64,000 bases of DNA from Russula earlei. Its lineage: Eukaryota > Basidiomycota > Agaricomycetes > Russulales > Russulaceae. Location of the stretch: positions 1-64,000 of the forward strand of contig JAGFNK010000014.1 of NCBI GenBank assembly GCA_025769875.1, written 5' to 3'. Shown piece by piece: positions 23,127-35,112 of the stretch (position 1 is its first letter; every line of letters starts with the position of its first letter). The translations under genes were made by a program, and so were the position numbers. Below the pieces are notes generated by a model. It did no database searches. It was not told the origin of the DNA and saw only the letters and a program-made list of their open reading frames with translations.

Positions 23127-24546
23127 ATGGCGCGGCAACCACCTGTGATACAACCAGCCTCAGGAAAGTCCATCATCATCAACCCATGTCAGCGCCTGAA
23201 CCCCGTCGTCGAATGCATTCGCAACGTTCCCAAGGAGTTCGCTGACATCCCAACCGACTATCAAGTCGGCAGAACCACCGGTGTCCTCTTCCTCAGGTCC
23301 CTTTACCTCCTGTCCCTCTCGTCCCGTTCGCAACGGACAGCTGACCGTTTTCTGCAATCGCAGCTTGAGATACCATCGTCTTCACCCCGAGTACATCCAC
23401 CAGCGCATCGAGCGTCTCGGCCACTCCTACAACCTTCGCATCCTCCTCCTCATGTGCGACATCGTGCGTCCCCCCCCTCCTTCTCTCCTGCACCTCCTCA
23501 GCCATCTTCAGTCAGAACACCAAGAGCCCATCCGAGAGCTCACAAGGATCTGCCTGTTGAACAACATCACCGTCGTCGTAGCTTGGTCGTGAGCCCCGCC
23601 CTTCCCTCCGCTCCCCAGATGAGTGATTCATTCGTTCACAAAAACGCATACGACGCCGCCACGCCACCCGCCGAATAAAAAACACCCCGCAGCGCGGACG
23701 AGGCCGGCCAGTACCTCGCCGCCTACAAGCTGTCCGAGCACCGTCCGCCAACGCTCATCCGCGAGCGCGTGGACAAAACGCCCGCGGCGCTCCTGCGCAC
23801 CGCGCTCACCAGCATCCCGCGCGTGAACAAGACGGACGTCGAGACCCTCCGCACCTCCTTCGGCGTGCGTATCCTCCTCCTCCTCCTTCACACCGTACAC
23901 CCACAAACCAACGATCACCCACGCATCCACGTCCACTTAGAGCTTCGCGAGGATCGCCCGCGCAGACGCCGCGCAGATCGCTCGGCTCCCAGGCTTCGGC
24001 CCGAAAAAGGTCGCGCGGCTCAAAGACGCGTTCGAGCGTCCGTTCCGCACAGGAACGACGAGCGCGCTCGCGCTCGCGACCGTGACCGCCCCGCCGCCGC
24101 CGCCGCCGCACACGGATCCTTCCTCCTCCTCATCATCATCCGCCGCCGGCGCCGAGGCCGCACCTCCTCCGGCAACCATAGAGCACCCCGGCAGCCGAAG
24201 CGGGGCCGAGCCGAGCCAGCCGAACCCGACGGGCGACGACGGCCGGCGCGCGCTGGGCTCCCCGGCGTGGGACATCGAGCTCGACCTCAACTCCCCCTCC
24301 CCCTCCCCGCCTTCGGCCGAAGAAGGCCCGCCGCGCCTGCCGTCGTCGTCAACGGGACCATCATTGTCCAAGCGCGTGCGCGAGGAGAGCCCGCCGTGGG
24401 ACATCGAGGAGGTCGGCCCGGCGCTGGAGCCACAGGCCCAGGACGACGACCACGACGAACCCAGCTCGGATCTGGAGGTGCATGCGGATGCGGACGTGGA
24501 CGTGGACCCGGCACCTGCGCTGCGCGCTAAGCGGCGACGCGCATGA
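23127..24546 (+). CDS. RAD10: ERCC1/Rad10 nucleotide excision repair subunit
   Basis: Non-catalytic partner of the XPF/Rad1 nuclease, which cuts 5' of DNA lesions. Exons 23127-23296, 23364-23463, 23512-23588, 23693-23864, 23941-24546; 1125 nt, 374 residues, in frame. The central domain shows VVECIRNVPKEFADI, SLRYHRLHPEYIHQR and RELTRICLLNNITVVVAWS. The tandem helix-hairpin-helix region shows IPRVNKTDVETLRTSFGS and LPGFGPKKVARLKDAFERPF, as in ERCC1. The last ~150 residues are a Pro/Ser/Asp-rich extension absent from the compact human protein. It contains the related motifs SPAWDIELD and SPPWDIEEV and ends in a basic KRRRA. The start ATG at 23127 is only 17 bp after the 3' LTR of Copia-B. Confidence 0.93.
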
Positions 24547-24957
24547 TGTCGTTTCAGTTTTTTTTTTTTTTTCGAACCGTCGTGCGAGTTGATGATGATG
24601 ATCGCAGGGGTGGCGGTTTCGGCCAACAGATTTCGTTACTTTTACCCGCCGGCATCGGCACGACAAGCGCTCCAATGGATGATCCTCCCGAAATCGATCA
24701 AACGAATAAAAATACAGTACATCCGTCTCCAAAGATCAGTTTTACCCTCTCAACTGCGCCATGTCATCAGGACGGTACCATGTATCAGAACTATTAATAG
24801 CGAGCTCTACCCTCCTCGCGGGGGTCAGCCTCATGCGGGCATAGGACATGTCGTCATATGGTGGACGACAACAACAAAAATAAAAGGTATGATAAATTAG
24901 CTTGCAAAAAATCCAAAGAGTGTCAGTGCAGTGATTGCGAAACGAAAGCAAACAAAC
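24547..24957. other. Convergent 3' region between RAD10 and the membrane-protein gene
   Basis: No gene. It has a T run at 24558-24571 just after the RAD10 stop. Both neighbouring genes end here. Confidence 0.5.
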
Positions 24958-26166
24958 TCATGATCGGGAGTGAGACGCCGAGCTATACGGCGGGGGGAGG
25001 ACGTCCGAATCGCCGTCCCAATTCTGTTGCCGTTTGGGACCAAAACCGAACCCAAACAGCGAATGTTGTTGCTGGCCCTGTTGGGGCGATGGTGGCTCCG
25101 GCTGGGGACGTCGATTCGGCCGCAGCGCAACCACCGGCTGCCGTGGTGGCGGTGGCGGTGGCGGTGAGGATGGAAGGGTTCGGGGAAAGGACATCGACTG
25201 CGACGAGGACATTTGCGCCGACGTGGGGGGAGACGTGGGAGACAGGGATGACGACTGAGCGTGTCCCGACGGTCGCGACGACAGTGGCGACGAGGCGACG
25301 ACAGGGTGTTGCGTTTCGGCAGCGGCGGGAGCGGGCGCACCCTCGTCCTCTTCCTCTCCAACTCACGCGGCCATCCCTTGGTCTTCACCGCGTTCGCAAA
25401 CATCGGCGGGATCGGCGGCACCGGCGGGGGAGGCGGTGGGAGGGGCGACCTCGGCGGCGGGGACTGCGGTGGGGGCACCGAAGCCAGGATGGTCGTCCCC
25501 TGGCGCCGTCCCGTGACCGCGCGGCGGCAGCGACGGCACTGGGGGCGAGGAGGGCATCTCCGGGGGCGGAGGACGACGCGGCGCGAACATGTCGTCCGAG
25601 TTGAACCGGAAATGCGGTGACCGCGGTAGCACCGGGTCTGCGCGGCTGCGCCTTCGTCCGCGGCGACCCATTTTGCCCCCTCCCGAGCTCCCGCCGCTGC
25701 CTGCGCTCGAAGGACGCCCGCCGCCGCTGAGACGGCCGACAAAGGCGGCCACGCTGTTGGGCAAGCGCAAGTTGTTGTTTGGGGACGAGGTCAGGCTGGA
25801 CGACTGGCGCGGCGTGGCGGGTTGACTTTTGGGATGCGTGGCCGAGGTGCGGGTGGACATCGGGGAGATCGTGACCAGTCCTCCTGCCATTGCAAGGGGC
25901 GTGGAGGAATCGAGCGGGGGCGAGAGGGGGGGTTCCGTGTCCAGGTTATCGGGTCGACGCTTTGCCTCGAGGTCGAGGTCGGGAGGTGGCACGACGACGC
26001 GCTCTCGCGTCCGACGCCGGGACCACCACAGCAAGGAAAATACGGCAGCGAGGCAGACGGAAAACATCACTGGCGGGACGATGGCGGCAACAAGCATGGA
26101 GCTGCGGGAACTGCTGGTGGGATCAACGGGAGAATGATTTATAACGCGAGTCAGCGCGGTTCGCGG
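24958..26166 (-). CDS. Single-pass membrane protein with long Pro/Ser-rich cytoplasmic tail (partial model)
   Basis: The open frame from 26166 (after a CTGACAG acceptor) gives a short Ser-rich outer segment (DPTSSSRSS) and one transmembrane helix (MLVAAIVPPVMFSVCLAAVF). A stop-transfer run WWSRRRTRER follows, then a Pro/Ser/Gly-rich tail. The frame has a TGA at 25363-25365. Beyond it the same frame stays open (VGEEEDEGAPAPAAAETQ...) to a TAG-type end at 24958, finishing DVLPPPYSSASHSRS with a PPxY motif. Either a short intron removes the TGA or the gene is broken; I could not decide. The outer N-terminal exons (about 26170-26450) are unresolved. This layout is common for uncharacterised mid-length membrane proteins in Agaricomycetes; I assign no function. 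Confidence 0.5.
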
Positions 26167-27082
26167 CTGTCAGGGAGGGACGGTGACGACGCACGCGTAT
26201 GATTTGGTGTCTGCCACGTTCCTTGGCTTGACACCTCCGCGGAGGCTCAGGCGAGGTGACACGCTCATTTGGGTGCCTATGGGTGATATTGGAAGGCTCC
26301 ACGACCTTGTGAGAGTGCGAGCGGAAGATGGTGGTGGTGGCGGGGGGGATGATCGTAGTATGGAGGAAGGCCCAGCGGAAGAAGAGAAGGCAGGTGACCC
26401 TTGAGCTTGATGATGGCTTGCACGGGCCGAGCGTTTATCATCAACGCGATACGTAACGATGAACACTGCCTGAGGAAGAGAACCACGCGGTAGCGCAAGT
26501 CGTTAGCTTTCAGGTCGAAACACGGACAATCGCCCTACTGACACGTCCTTGGGCCTTGGCGCATTTCTGCACAAGACATCCTTGAAGGTTTACCCACCAA
26601 AATGGACTACATGCCGTGATGAAGGGACGGCTGAGGAGACGGCTGACACAGCCGGATTGATGGGATATCAAAATCACCAAATCAAAACAACACAGTGGGT
26701 AGAGAGTTGCGCCCTGATCGGATTTGACCGGTCCCGTCAGGGTCGAAGGCAAGATGAGCCGTAAAACTTTGGTCTAGAAACGTCGCTGGTCATTCAATCG
26801 GGAAAGGCAGGGCAAGCACGATGAAGCTTCGGACAGCGCAGATGAACCAGGCGTCATTCAAGCTTTGATTATGACAATATTGCATCGTATTGATTTCCCA
26901 CGTTGGGAGCTGTGGTGGGACAGTTCCCCACGTAAAGCATAAGAGTAAGAGGTTTTGATGCAATATACGGCAGGCGAGCTGTATAGGGAGCAGAAGGAGA
27001 CAAGAAAATGCATCGCCCGCGGGCTCCTCTCGATGATTGTGTGTTATGGTCGTGATCGGCAGCCATCAGCATCGGGCAGATG
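26167..27082. other. Upstream region of the membrane-protein gene and 3' flank of OMA1
   Basis: It probably contains the first exon(s) of the membrane-protein gene at 26170-26450 on the minus strand. I see no other gene. Confidence 0.4.
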
Positions 27083-28739
27083 CTACGTCACAGTAGCGGT
27101 GATCTCACTCCACGCCCTAAGCCTGCCGCGTCTCCAAAGTCGCCCAGATAGTCCGACATCCCCCCACATGCGGAGGCTCGCACGGTGAACGCTTCCGGGA
27201 GCAGAGCTTGAAGTTGCTAAAGCAATATTAGCCTCTGGGGATCGCGACTCGGGGGAAGGGTATACTTTGACGCGCTCGTCCGAGGCGGGGTGCGTATTGA
27301 GGAACGATACGTTCAGGCCACCACCAGATCTCTCGAGTGAGCCGAGACGCTTGAACATCCTTGATGATCGAAGCGTAAGCAAAGGGTGATGAGCAGAGAA
27401 AGAACGCACTCTGGTGCCGCGGTGGGGTCGAAACATGCCCTGGCGGAGAGGTTCAAGCCAATTTTGTCAGCTACAAGAATGAAAGGGCTTGTCAGGGCAC
27501 AGTGTACAGGAGTGGAAGGAGCCACAAACCCTCATACTCCTGCTTTCGCGAGTGGGGAAGCTCCATCAGTAAAGTTGTCATTATTTCACCAACGCCAAAA
27601 GGGAGACCGATGAGATCTGCAAGCCATGCGAGGGCGATCAAGACCTTCGAGTAGGAGTAACGCTCCGCCGCATGGCGCGCAACTAGGTAATGATGATTGA
27701 GGGTCCAAAGTTAAGCAATCCCCTCGATCGACTTACCCACATGGCCTATCTCTAGACACCACGTCAAACCCACCATAGGCCAAAAGGACTCATCACTCAC
27801 CATGGCCAAGAATTGCGGCAAGACCTTGTTCGTCCCTCGCAACGGGGAGTATCCCGGTGAAAACGACGATCGGTGCCTCATCAGACGTCGCCAGAATTAC
27901 ACTTGCGTCGTTGAAAGACTCGGAATGTGCCAACACACCTGGTGCAGCCATCGCGTTGACGACCTTCTCGTCGTTGACCACCAGCAAGTTCCACTCCCTC
28001 CTGCTAGCAGTGCCACTTACAGCACCGTGCCCTGTGGCATCTGGATCCCACAAGTCTGGTGGTCCTTCATCGCCACCACCGTCGGTAAAACCAAAGCTGG
28101 GTTGTGGCACAGCTCGTGTCGGAGGTGGCGTCCGCTGGTCGCCACGAAGTGTGCCGAGGTCGTTCGCTTCTAGGATACGCGAGACGATGCGGTGCACTTG
28201 TTGCGTGATGACATGCGAGGGCGGGAGGAGCTTTCCGAGAAACTGATTGGAGAGGTCTGTATAGGACGCCTCCCATAGCTGTGAAAGTTTCACAAGGGAT
28301 GATGTAAATGATAGGAACAGTGTTGGAAAGGACTCGAAACTCACGGAGGCTTCGAACCTCGCGCTCACGTCCATAAAGCGCCACCGACCCGTCTCCGGAA
28401 CTTGTTCGAGGCTTTTTGAAGATTGGGAGACGTCGCCGCGAGACATAAACGATGTACACACTGAAAGATGTAATATACGATAGATCCCACTCCTAACGTG
28501 TAAATGATGACGTCGCGTTTCTGGAGCCCTGTAGGGGGCCGCGGGCGGTTCGGATTATCGTCGAAGCGCGAATATTGTGCTCGACGAGGCGTGGATATGG
28601 ATAGGTTCCTATGCGACGCCAGGAGGAGATGTTTCCTCTCGAAATGACGCACCAGATTGCTGCGAATAGAATGACGATGACATGTCGGGCCACGGAGAAC
28701 AGCTTGAAGGAACGGCGTGTATGCCCGAGTGAGATGCAT
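27083..28739 (-). CDS. OMA1: OMA1 mitochondrial inner-membrane metalloprotease
   Basis: M48-family zinc protease of inner-membrane quality control. Exons 28739-28462, 28411-28345, 28278-27937, 27876-27801, 27751-27737, 27682-27530, 27470-27410, 27359-27083; 1269 nt, 422 residues, in frame. An Arg-rich presequence (MHLTRAYTPFLQAVLRG...) is followed by one hydrophobic span (DVIIYTLGVGSIVYYIF) and the family phrase HLEQVPETGRWRFMD. The body has WNLLVVNDEKVVNA and VVFTGILPVARDEQGLA. The zinc motif HEIGH is split over exons 4-6 through a 15-nt exon 5. It is followed by HSRKQEYEADKIGL, which gives the third ligand (Glu), and NVSFLNTHPASDERV. I chose ATG 28739 over 28829 because it gives a clean presequence. 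Confidence 0.93.
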
Positions 28740-29670
28740 TTGACCGAGCAAAGGAAAGTGAGAATCCAGGGCAGCTGCAGGCACGCGGAAGTCACACTGG
28801 CATGACGACGACCATTCTAAAGTAGTCACAAGCGTCGGTGTTCCACCAGAACCCCAGAGACGTGCGGCTACTCACGAAGAGCGAGTCCTGTGCCCAGGTC
28901 ATGCAGATAGTGACCTGATAGGTCTCTAATGAATAACTGCCTGGAATTTGCAAGGATAACATGGACGTTCGCATTCACCACTCCACAGCCTGTATGGACC
29001 TTTGATGAACTCATTCTTGGGGAATACGAACAAAACACATATAGACCAGGAGAGAACGAATTCCCTACGAAACCTCAGAAATCCTCCAACTTCTGGGCTA
29101 ACTACTAAGAGTGAGCGCATGATGTGCCAATCGCTCGTGGCCCCGCTTTCATTTTCCCCGGAGTCCGACCCAGAAAGCCGGGGCTTTCAGGCAGAGCCGG
29201 GCCGGGACATCTGTCACCGCCGTCGGGTCAGACGATGATTGATTAGATCCGTTGAGTGTTTGATGGTAGAGTTAACTGGTAGTCAGACAGTTAATGAGAA
29301 GAAAGGAATCGATTGTCTGGTAACTAGACAGGAGATTCGACTTGGACTCTTAGTGAGTCTTTCGTACGGTTTATATACCTGCGAGAATACCTAGAACTTG
29401 TTGGTACATTCGAGAGCGAGAATCTGCGAGAATCGTATGGAAAGCTAGAGACTGGTCGATGCGTAGGAGGAAAAGACAAGTGGCTTCGACGCGTGACCGG
29501 AAGATTCGAAAATTTACCATACGCGGTTCTTCCCCTTACGCCCTGCTGAACACGGTATCAACATCACTAGTTTGCGGCGTTCCCAAGTTGGGTGAGTCCT
29601 CACTATTCATTCCTTTCGTTCACTTTCCTTGAATCTGCAATCACCTGCAGGAGACTCGTAGCTCTGCTTA
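28740..29670. other. Intergenic, no supported gene
   Basis: Only short open frames without motifs. It contains the OMA1 promoter side and the 3' flank of SSP copy 2. Confidence 0.5.
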
Positions 29671-29977
29671 TCATTGGAACTGCCGTCCTTCGGCAACTGC
29701 GGCCGCCCCTTGTTGCTTTCTCTGTACTTGCCGGTCCGCCCATGACGGCAACTGCCGCTGTACTCGTTCCTGAGTCGAGGGCTGTCCTGAATGCTGCGCG
29801 TGCTTCATGTTTTTGGAAGGGCCTGCAAGATTTCTGGACGTCACATCTCTGCAAGGTAAAGTAAACTTTGAGGAGGAAAGAGGACTTGAAGAGGTGGGCA
29901 TACCCTCCAGGAAGTGCGAACGATGGAATGATGCCAACGGCGAGCCAGAATATTGCGATAACAGTGTTGGTGCGCAT
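29671..29977 (-). CDS. Small secreted protein family, copy 2
   Basis: Model: exon 29977-29904, intron 29903-29849 (GTATGC...TTGCAG), exon 29848-29671; 252 nt, 83 residues. Exon 1 encodes the family signal peptide (MRTNTVIAIFWLAVGIIPSF, then ALPGG). The mature part starts DVTSRNLAGPSKNMKHAQ and is rich in Gln, Arg, Ser and Ala, with no cysteine and no known domain. A second ATG 6 nt upstream (29983) would add two residues. The upstream 170 bp match the promoters of copies 3 and 4, including TATAAAG. The function is not recognised; small, secreted and basic is all the sequence shows. Confidence 0.65.
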
Positions 29978-30150
29978 TGTCACTTATGCGTTGGACTGGA
30001 ATTTTGAATTGAAGCTTGTCAAAAATGGATGAGACCGCGGCGTACAAAATGTAGAAAGATTTGTGGTAACGAGTACCTGCTCGTATGGAGTGAATGTGAG
30101 CACAGCTGGAGAGAATCATTTTCTGTAGCCATTGGCTTTATAGTGATCCA
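29978..30150 (-). promoter_or_regulatory. Conserved promoter block of SSP copy 2
   Basis: Closely matches 41202-41375 and 43008-43182. Shared points on the minus strand are TATAAAG with CCAATGCC, a GAGCAGGTACTCGTTACC-like segment, and AGCTTCA about 40 bp before the ATG. Confidence 0.65.
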
Positions 30151-31149
30151 AGACAGTTGTCTTGGTCCAAGAGCAAGGGAAGGGAAGAGAGGGAGAAGGG
30201 AGAAGACAGGTGAGATGACTTGCATGTGGTCATTTTGGGCTGACAGATACTAGGAGACACAAGGGGACTGTATTATTATTTGTACTAGTTAGTGCTTTCA
30301 TGTCAGGTCACATTGACTGCAAAAAACTGCTTGACTGAACCTGACCTGACTGATCATGACTGAACTTTCAGTCAAGGTCAAACTGGTTTGTAGAATTGCC
30401 AGTCACAGTCACATCAACTTTCAAACAAGATAAAAACTGGTTATGACTGGTCATGACTGGTGTGCCTGGTGCCTGGTGTGCCTGGTGTGCCTGGGATTTC
30501 TGTCAAAATTTCATGGCTTTGAAAATTATGGTCACAGCTTTAGGCAAGCTCTAAACCACCAGTGTGGTGTGTCCAGGGATGCATGAGTGTGAAAGAGTGG
30601 GGCTGTTAGACCAGTAAGTGGACATTGACTGAGGAACCAGAGGTGGGAGCAAGAAGGGGAGAGAGGAGCTGGTATCACAGGCATGGTTGTTGTTCAAAGT
30701 TCTTCATTTGAGCAGAGGCAGATGTCAAAGGAAAGGGGATATTATTCTTCTCTCTCTTTACTACAGAGTAACTAAGGGTTTTATATACATGGGGGGAAAT
30801 ACAAAGAGTAGAAGATAATGAAAGGAAATGGAATGGTGAAAGGGAATCAGAGGATCGGGACCGGGCAAGGCAGTCAAGGCCATGGTGAAAGGTTTGAGAT
30901 GCAAACACATCGCCTGAGCCAGGGTGTGATGTGCATGTGTGGTCAGTGGGGAGGGGTGGGCGATGTGGTGGAGGTCTTGACATTGGGTGCGAGGTGGTAG
31001 TGTGGGCATGTGGTCAGTGGTGAAGGATAAAAGGGATGGAGCATCACATCATGATTGTCCATCGCAGTTCTGCATGTGATTCCATGACCAGTCGTGATTC
31101 ACCTAACAACAGATGACTGGTCATAACCTGTCATAATGTGAACCTCTTC
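30151..31149. other. Low-complexity and repeat-like spacer
   Basis: It has many TGACTGGTCATGACTGG-type segments at 30290-30500 and again near 31080-31140, plus a short TGCCTGGTG microsatellite near 30460-30495. No gene. Confidence 0.5.
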
Positions 31150-32289
31150 CTATACCTAGAGGTTCTGTGTGTGTTCAAGGCAGAGGTGGAGACAAGGTGA
31201 GATGATGTGAGGGAGGAGACATGGCGGTGATGGGCTGTGACACATGGGCACGAGATGAACACGAACACATGAAAATGCAGCCTGCAAAGCAGAATGAATC
31301 AGAAAGCTGTGAAAACAAAAGAAAGAGGGGAAAAAAAAAAAACACACATGGCTCAATGCATGAAAATCATGCATGCAGGAAAAGATGCATTGCATGCCAT
31401 CAGGATTTTGAGTTAGGGATTGGCTGTGTAGCCTGCCAGAATGGGCACGTGTAGTCCGTGGGACTTGATCTGAGGGCAGGTACAGACTAGGGACAAGCTG
31501 AAAGCAAGGTTGTGCCCCAGACCAATGCTCAATGCTCCGGAGGAGCACATACACGAGAGAGTGTGTGTGTGTTTGTGTGTGTTCTTGAGAGAATTGTTCA
31601 TGCAGGTGAATGAGGAGAGGGCAAACATGGGTGTGATAGATTGCAAGAAACTGCAAAACTCAACTCTTATTTGAGACTGTGGCTAGTAGCCTTAAATACT
31701 GTAGCAAAAAGTAAGAGAGAGTCAGGTAATCCAAGACATGAATGAGGAGACAACTACATGAGAATCCTATTCCTTCAACTGCAAGTCTGCAAGCGCAAGG
31801 CAGTGCGGCGAGGACAAATGGGTGAGGCACTGTGGGCAACGAGCCCTCAGATTGAGTGACAATGATGACGGCGAATGCATCAATGGGGTCTGTGCGTAGT
31901 TGTGTGATGGGTGCGAGGACGACGATTTGTGAATGATGATGGAGAGGTGAGAGTGAAATGAAAGGGAATTGACAACGGGTGAGAGCGATATGACAAAAAG
32001 ATGGGGAGCATGAGGCAGACAAAGTGACTGGTGGCGCAAGGGATGGATGTGGATGGGGGAGTGCAAGGCACGGGCAAATGGGTGACATTGGAGGTGATTG
32101 GGTTGAGCTGCTGTCACTGTTCCCAGGTGCAGAGTGGGGAACACGGTGGTGACGTTGAAAAATTGGCACAAGAGGGAAGGAGAATATGAAATAAAAAGAG
32201 TGGCAGCAGCTGGATGGGGAGTGGAGAGATGACGCGTGGGAGGTGGGGGCGAGTGTGAGTTTCCTGGTCAGCGGGCTCAGACACCTTAC
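31150..32289 (-). repeat. Unclassified repeat, family 2, copy 1
   Basis: On the minus strand it aligns in patches with the plus strand of 35113-36290. Both begin near TAAGGTGT and share CAGTATTTAAGG with a CTACAGTCTCAAATGA-like run. Later both share CCTCAGATCAAGTCCCA. The TATTTAAG segment could be a TATA box, so this may be an LTR of another element. No coding capacity was recognised. Confidence 0.55.
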
Positions 32290-33226
32290 TGTCATGAACC
32301 ATTCTCCAGAGAGGGCCCTTAAAGGACCCTTCTTTATGAGAGGAAACCCAGCCTCTATGGTGTCACCCTGTTCACATGAGCAAAAGGGGTGAGTAGAGGT
32401 GTCCACAATATCATGTGCGCATTGTCATGCGAGCAATTCTCAGCACAATCAACATACAGCAAGCCCCACTTAATGGAAACCCCTTTTAGCAATAAAGGAC
32501 AGTATTAGGGCCTTCCTAAGGACCCTTTAGGATGACTCTAGGTGCCCTACAATAAGCACTGACACAGTATCAAAGACCCTACAATGTGTTATTAGACTAA
32601 CTCTAATAACTATAGAACAAACTACGAGGCAATACTAAGGACCTTAATAGAAGTATTAGGGTCGACTCTAAGGACCCTAATAGAACTATATAAGGGGCCT
32701 TATAAGATAACACTATTCCCTAAAGCAAACTACAAGTCCTCAAATGACCGGCCCTAAACTAACTAACAGAAAATGAATCAGGTGCTTGCACATGTACTAA
32801 AGCAGTGAACATGTGGACAGTGAAAGCTCTTACTCAGCAGCTTACTGAGCATGACTGAGCATGCTCAGTAAGCGCACTCCGACTTCTTACTCATCACTCT
32901 TTTGTGCTTGATAACAAGGTTATGACTTGTTCCCTATTTAGCAGTTCTCCTGTAGTATATAAGCGCTCCATAAAGTAGTGGACAGTCCTCAGACTGTCCA
33001 TTTGTTTATGGCATTCTCTATCCCTAGGATACTCCTTTCAGGACCATCCCCTTGTGACCATTCTGGCCTCTTCCCTGCATACCTGCTCAACTCTACCAGT
33101 AACTATACCTCTTTGGTATTTGTTACTGCTTTGGACTCTACTTCTTGCCCATGCCATCTTGGACATCTATTGACTCATCTTTGAACTAACCCCTCACTCT
33201 TGAACTGGATTGTTCAACAGTGAGTC
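32290..33226 (+). repeat. Solo-LTR family 1, copy A (3' end lost)
   Basis: Starts TGTCATGAACC and runs to TTCAACAGTGAGTC, but lacks the terminal TTGACA found in copies B-D. It contains a TATATAAG promoter-like box near 32957. It faces copy B tail to tail across 185 bp. Confidence 0.8.
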
Positions 33227-33411
33227 ACTCTGTAGTAGAAAGAGTTCAGAATAGGACCCCTCTTTGCAACCCACTCCTCTCTGTCTGTGAAAAACAAGAA
33301 GGATGGTCAGAATGGAGAGGCAAGAGGGGTGATGAGTGGCTGGCCGTGACTCCGATTGCACTGGAAACAATGTTGCACACCACAACACTTGAGTCAAAAA
33401 CACTATGGGGC

Positions 33412-34353
33412 TGTCAAGACTCACTGTTGAACAATCCAGTTCAAGAGCGAGGGGTTAGTTCAAAGACGAGTCAATAGACATCCAAGATGGCATGGGCAAG
33501 GAGTAGGGTCCAGAGTAGTAACAAATACCAAAGGGGTATAGTTACTGGTAAGGTTGAGCAGGTACACAGAGAGGAGGCCAGGATAGTCACAAGGGGACAG
33601 TCCTTAAAGGAGTATCCCAGGAATGGAGAGTGCTGTAAACAAATGGACAGTCTGAGGACTGTCCGTTACTTTATTGAGCACTTATATACTACAAGAGAAC
33701 TGCTAAATAAGGAACAAGTCATAACCTTGTTATCAAGCACAATAGAGTGATGAGTAAGAAGTCGGAGTGCGCTTACTGAGCATGCTTAGTCATGCTCAGT
33801 AAGCTGCTGAGTAAGAGCTTTCACTGTCCACGTGTTCACTGCTTTAGTACATGTGCAAGCACCTGATTCATTTTCTGTTAGTTAGTTTAGGGCCAGTCAT
33901 TTGAGGACTTGTAGTTTGCTTTAGGGAATAGTGTTATCTTATAAGGCCCCTTATATAGTTCTATTAGGGTCCTTAGAGTCAACCCTGATACTTCTATTAA
34001 GGTCCTTAGTATTGCCTCATAGTTTGTTCTATAGTTATTAGAGTTAGTCTAATAACACATTGTAGGGTCTTTGATACTGTGTCAGTGCTTATTGTAGGGC
34101 ACCTAGAGTCGTCCTAAAGGGTCCTTAGGAAGGCCCTAATACTGTCCTTTATTGCTAAAAGGGTTTCCATTAAGTGGGGCTTGCTGTATGTTGATTGTGC
34201 TGAGAATTGCTCGCACGACAATGCGCGCACGATATTGTGGACACCTCTACTCACCCCTTTTGCTTGTGTGAACAGGGTGACACCATAGAGGCTGGGTTTC
34301 CTCTCATAAGGAAGGGTCCTTCAAGGGCCCTCTCTGGAGAATGGTTCATGACA
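33412..34353 (-). repeat. Solo-LTR family 1, copy B
   Basis: Complete 942-bp copy in minus orientation, ends TGTCA/TGACA. It is flanked by the direct repeat GGGGC at 33407-33411 and 34354-34358, so it is an independent insertion that left a solo LTR. Confidence 0.88.
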
Positions 34354-35112
34354 GGGGCTGCCTCAAGACAGCCCATGGGTACAACATGAGGGAAAAATAA
34401 TAGATATAGACCACGATTTTGAGTTGTAATTCATCTAATACACATGTGGAGGTGGCTTGAGTCCAGCTCCACCAATTCTCACTCAAATCTCATGAAAACA
34501 ATGGGGCTGCCTAGCCCTCATTTAGGCGATTCAGGGACAATGAATTTCATATGAATTGAAGCTGTTTTGAGGGAGATATTTATCCCGCATGTTTGAGGGG
34601 GTTTCTGTGCTGATTTGGGTGGAATTCAAGCTCCGCTGAGTGCGCTGAAAATGGCAATAATATAATTTAACACATACTGATTGAACCAGAACATCTTGCC
34701 AAAGACTGGACTGCACCAATTTATGGTTTTTTTGCTCCTCACCCATCCATAAAAATCATTGATGACCAGCAGTGCTGTCATGAATTCCAATGTGGAGCTA
34801 CCCACTGTAAAGGGAAAGGCTGAAATGCATGGATAGTTCGATACTTCTTGAACATGGAAGATCAGAAGTTGACAAGCAACCTGCATAAACATGCTATACA
34901 TTGCTGGGGCATTGACATCATCAAAGAAGTATATGAAGCTGTGGAGAACAAGGATGTTGGTATTGACAACATTTGGAAAGACCTTGCGGCCACAAAAACA
35001 CAAAGGACAGCTCAATTACTGCTGTGTTTGAATGGCAAGGAACAGGGAAGCATACCTATTCTACACATCCCCATACCTATATAGAAACTCAGTAAGATTC
35101 AGTCTCCAAACT

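Noticed and set aside
23769..24530. 253-codon Arg-rich frame and opposite-strand 229-codon frame over RAD10
   Set aside because: Shadows of the GC-rich last exon of RAD10.
25261..26202. Plus-strand Gly/Arg-rich frames of 84-126 codons
   Set aside because: Antisense of the Pro/Ser-rich membrane-protein tail; no motifs.
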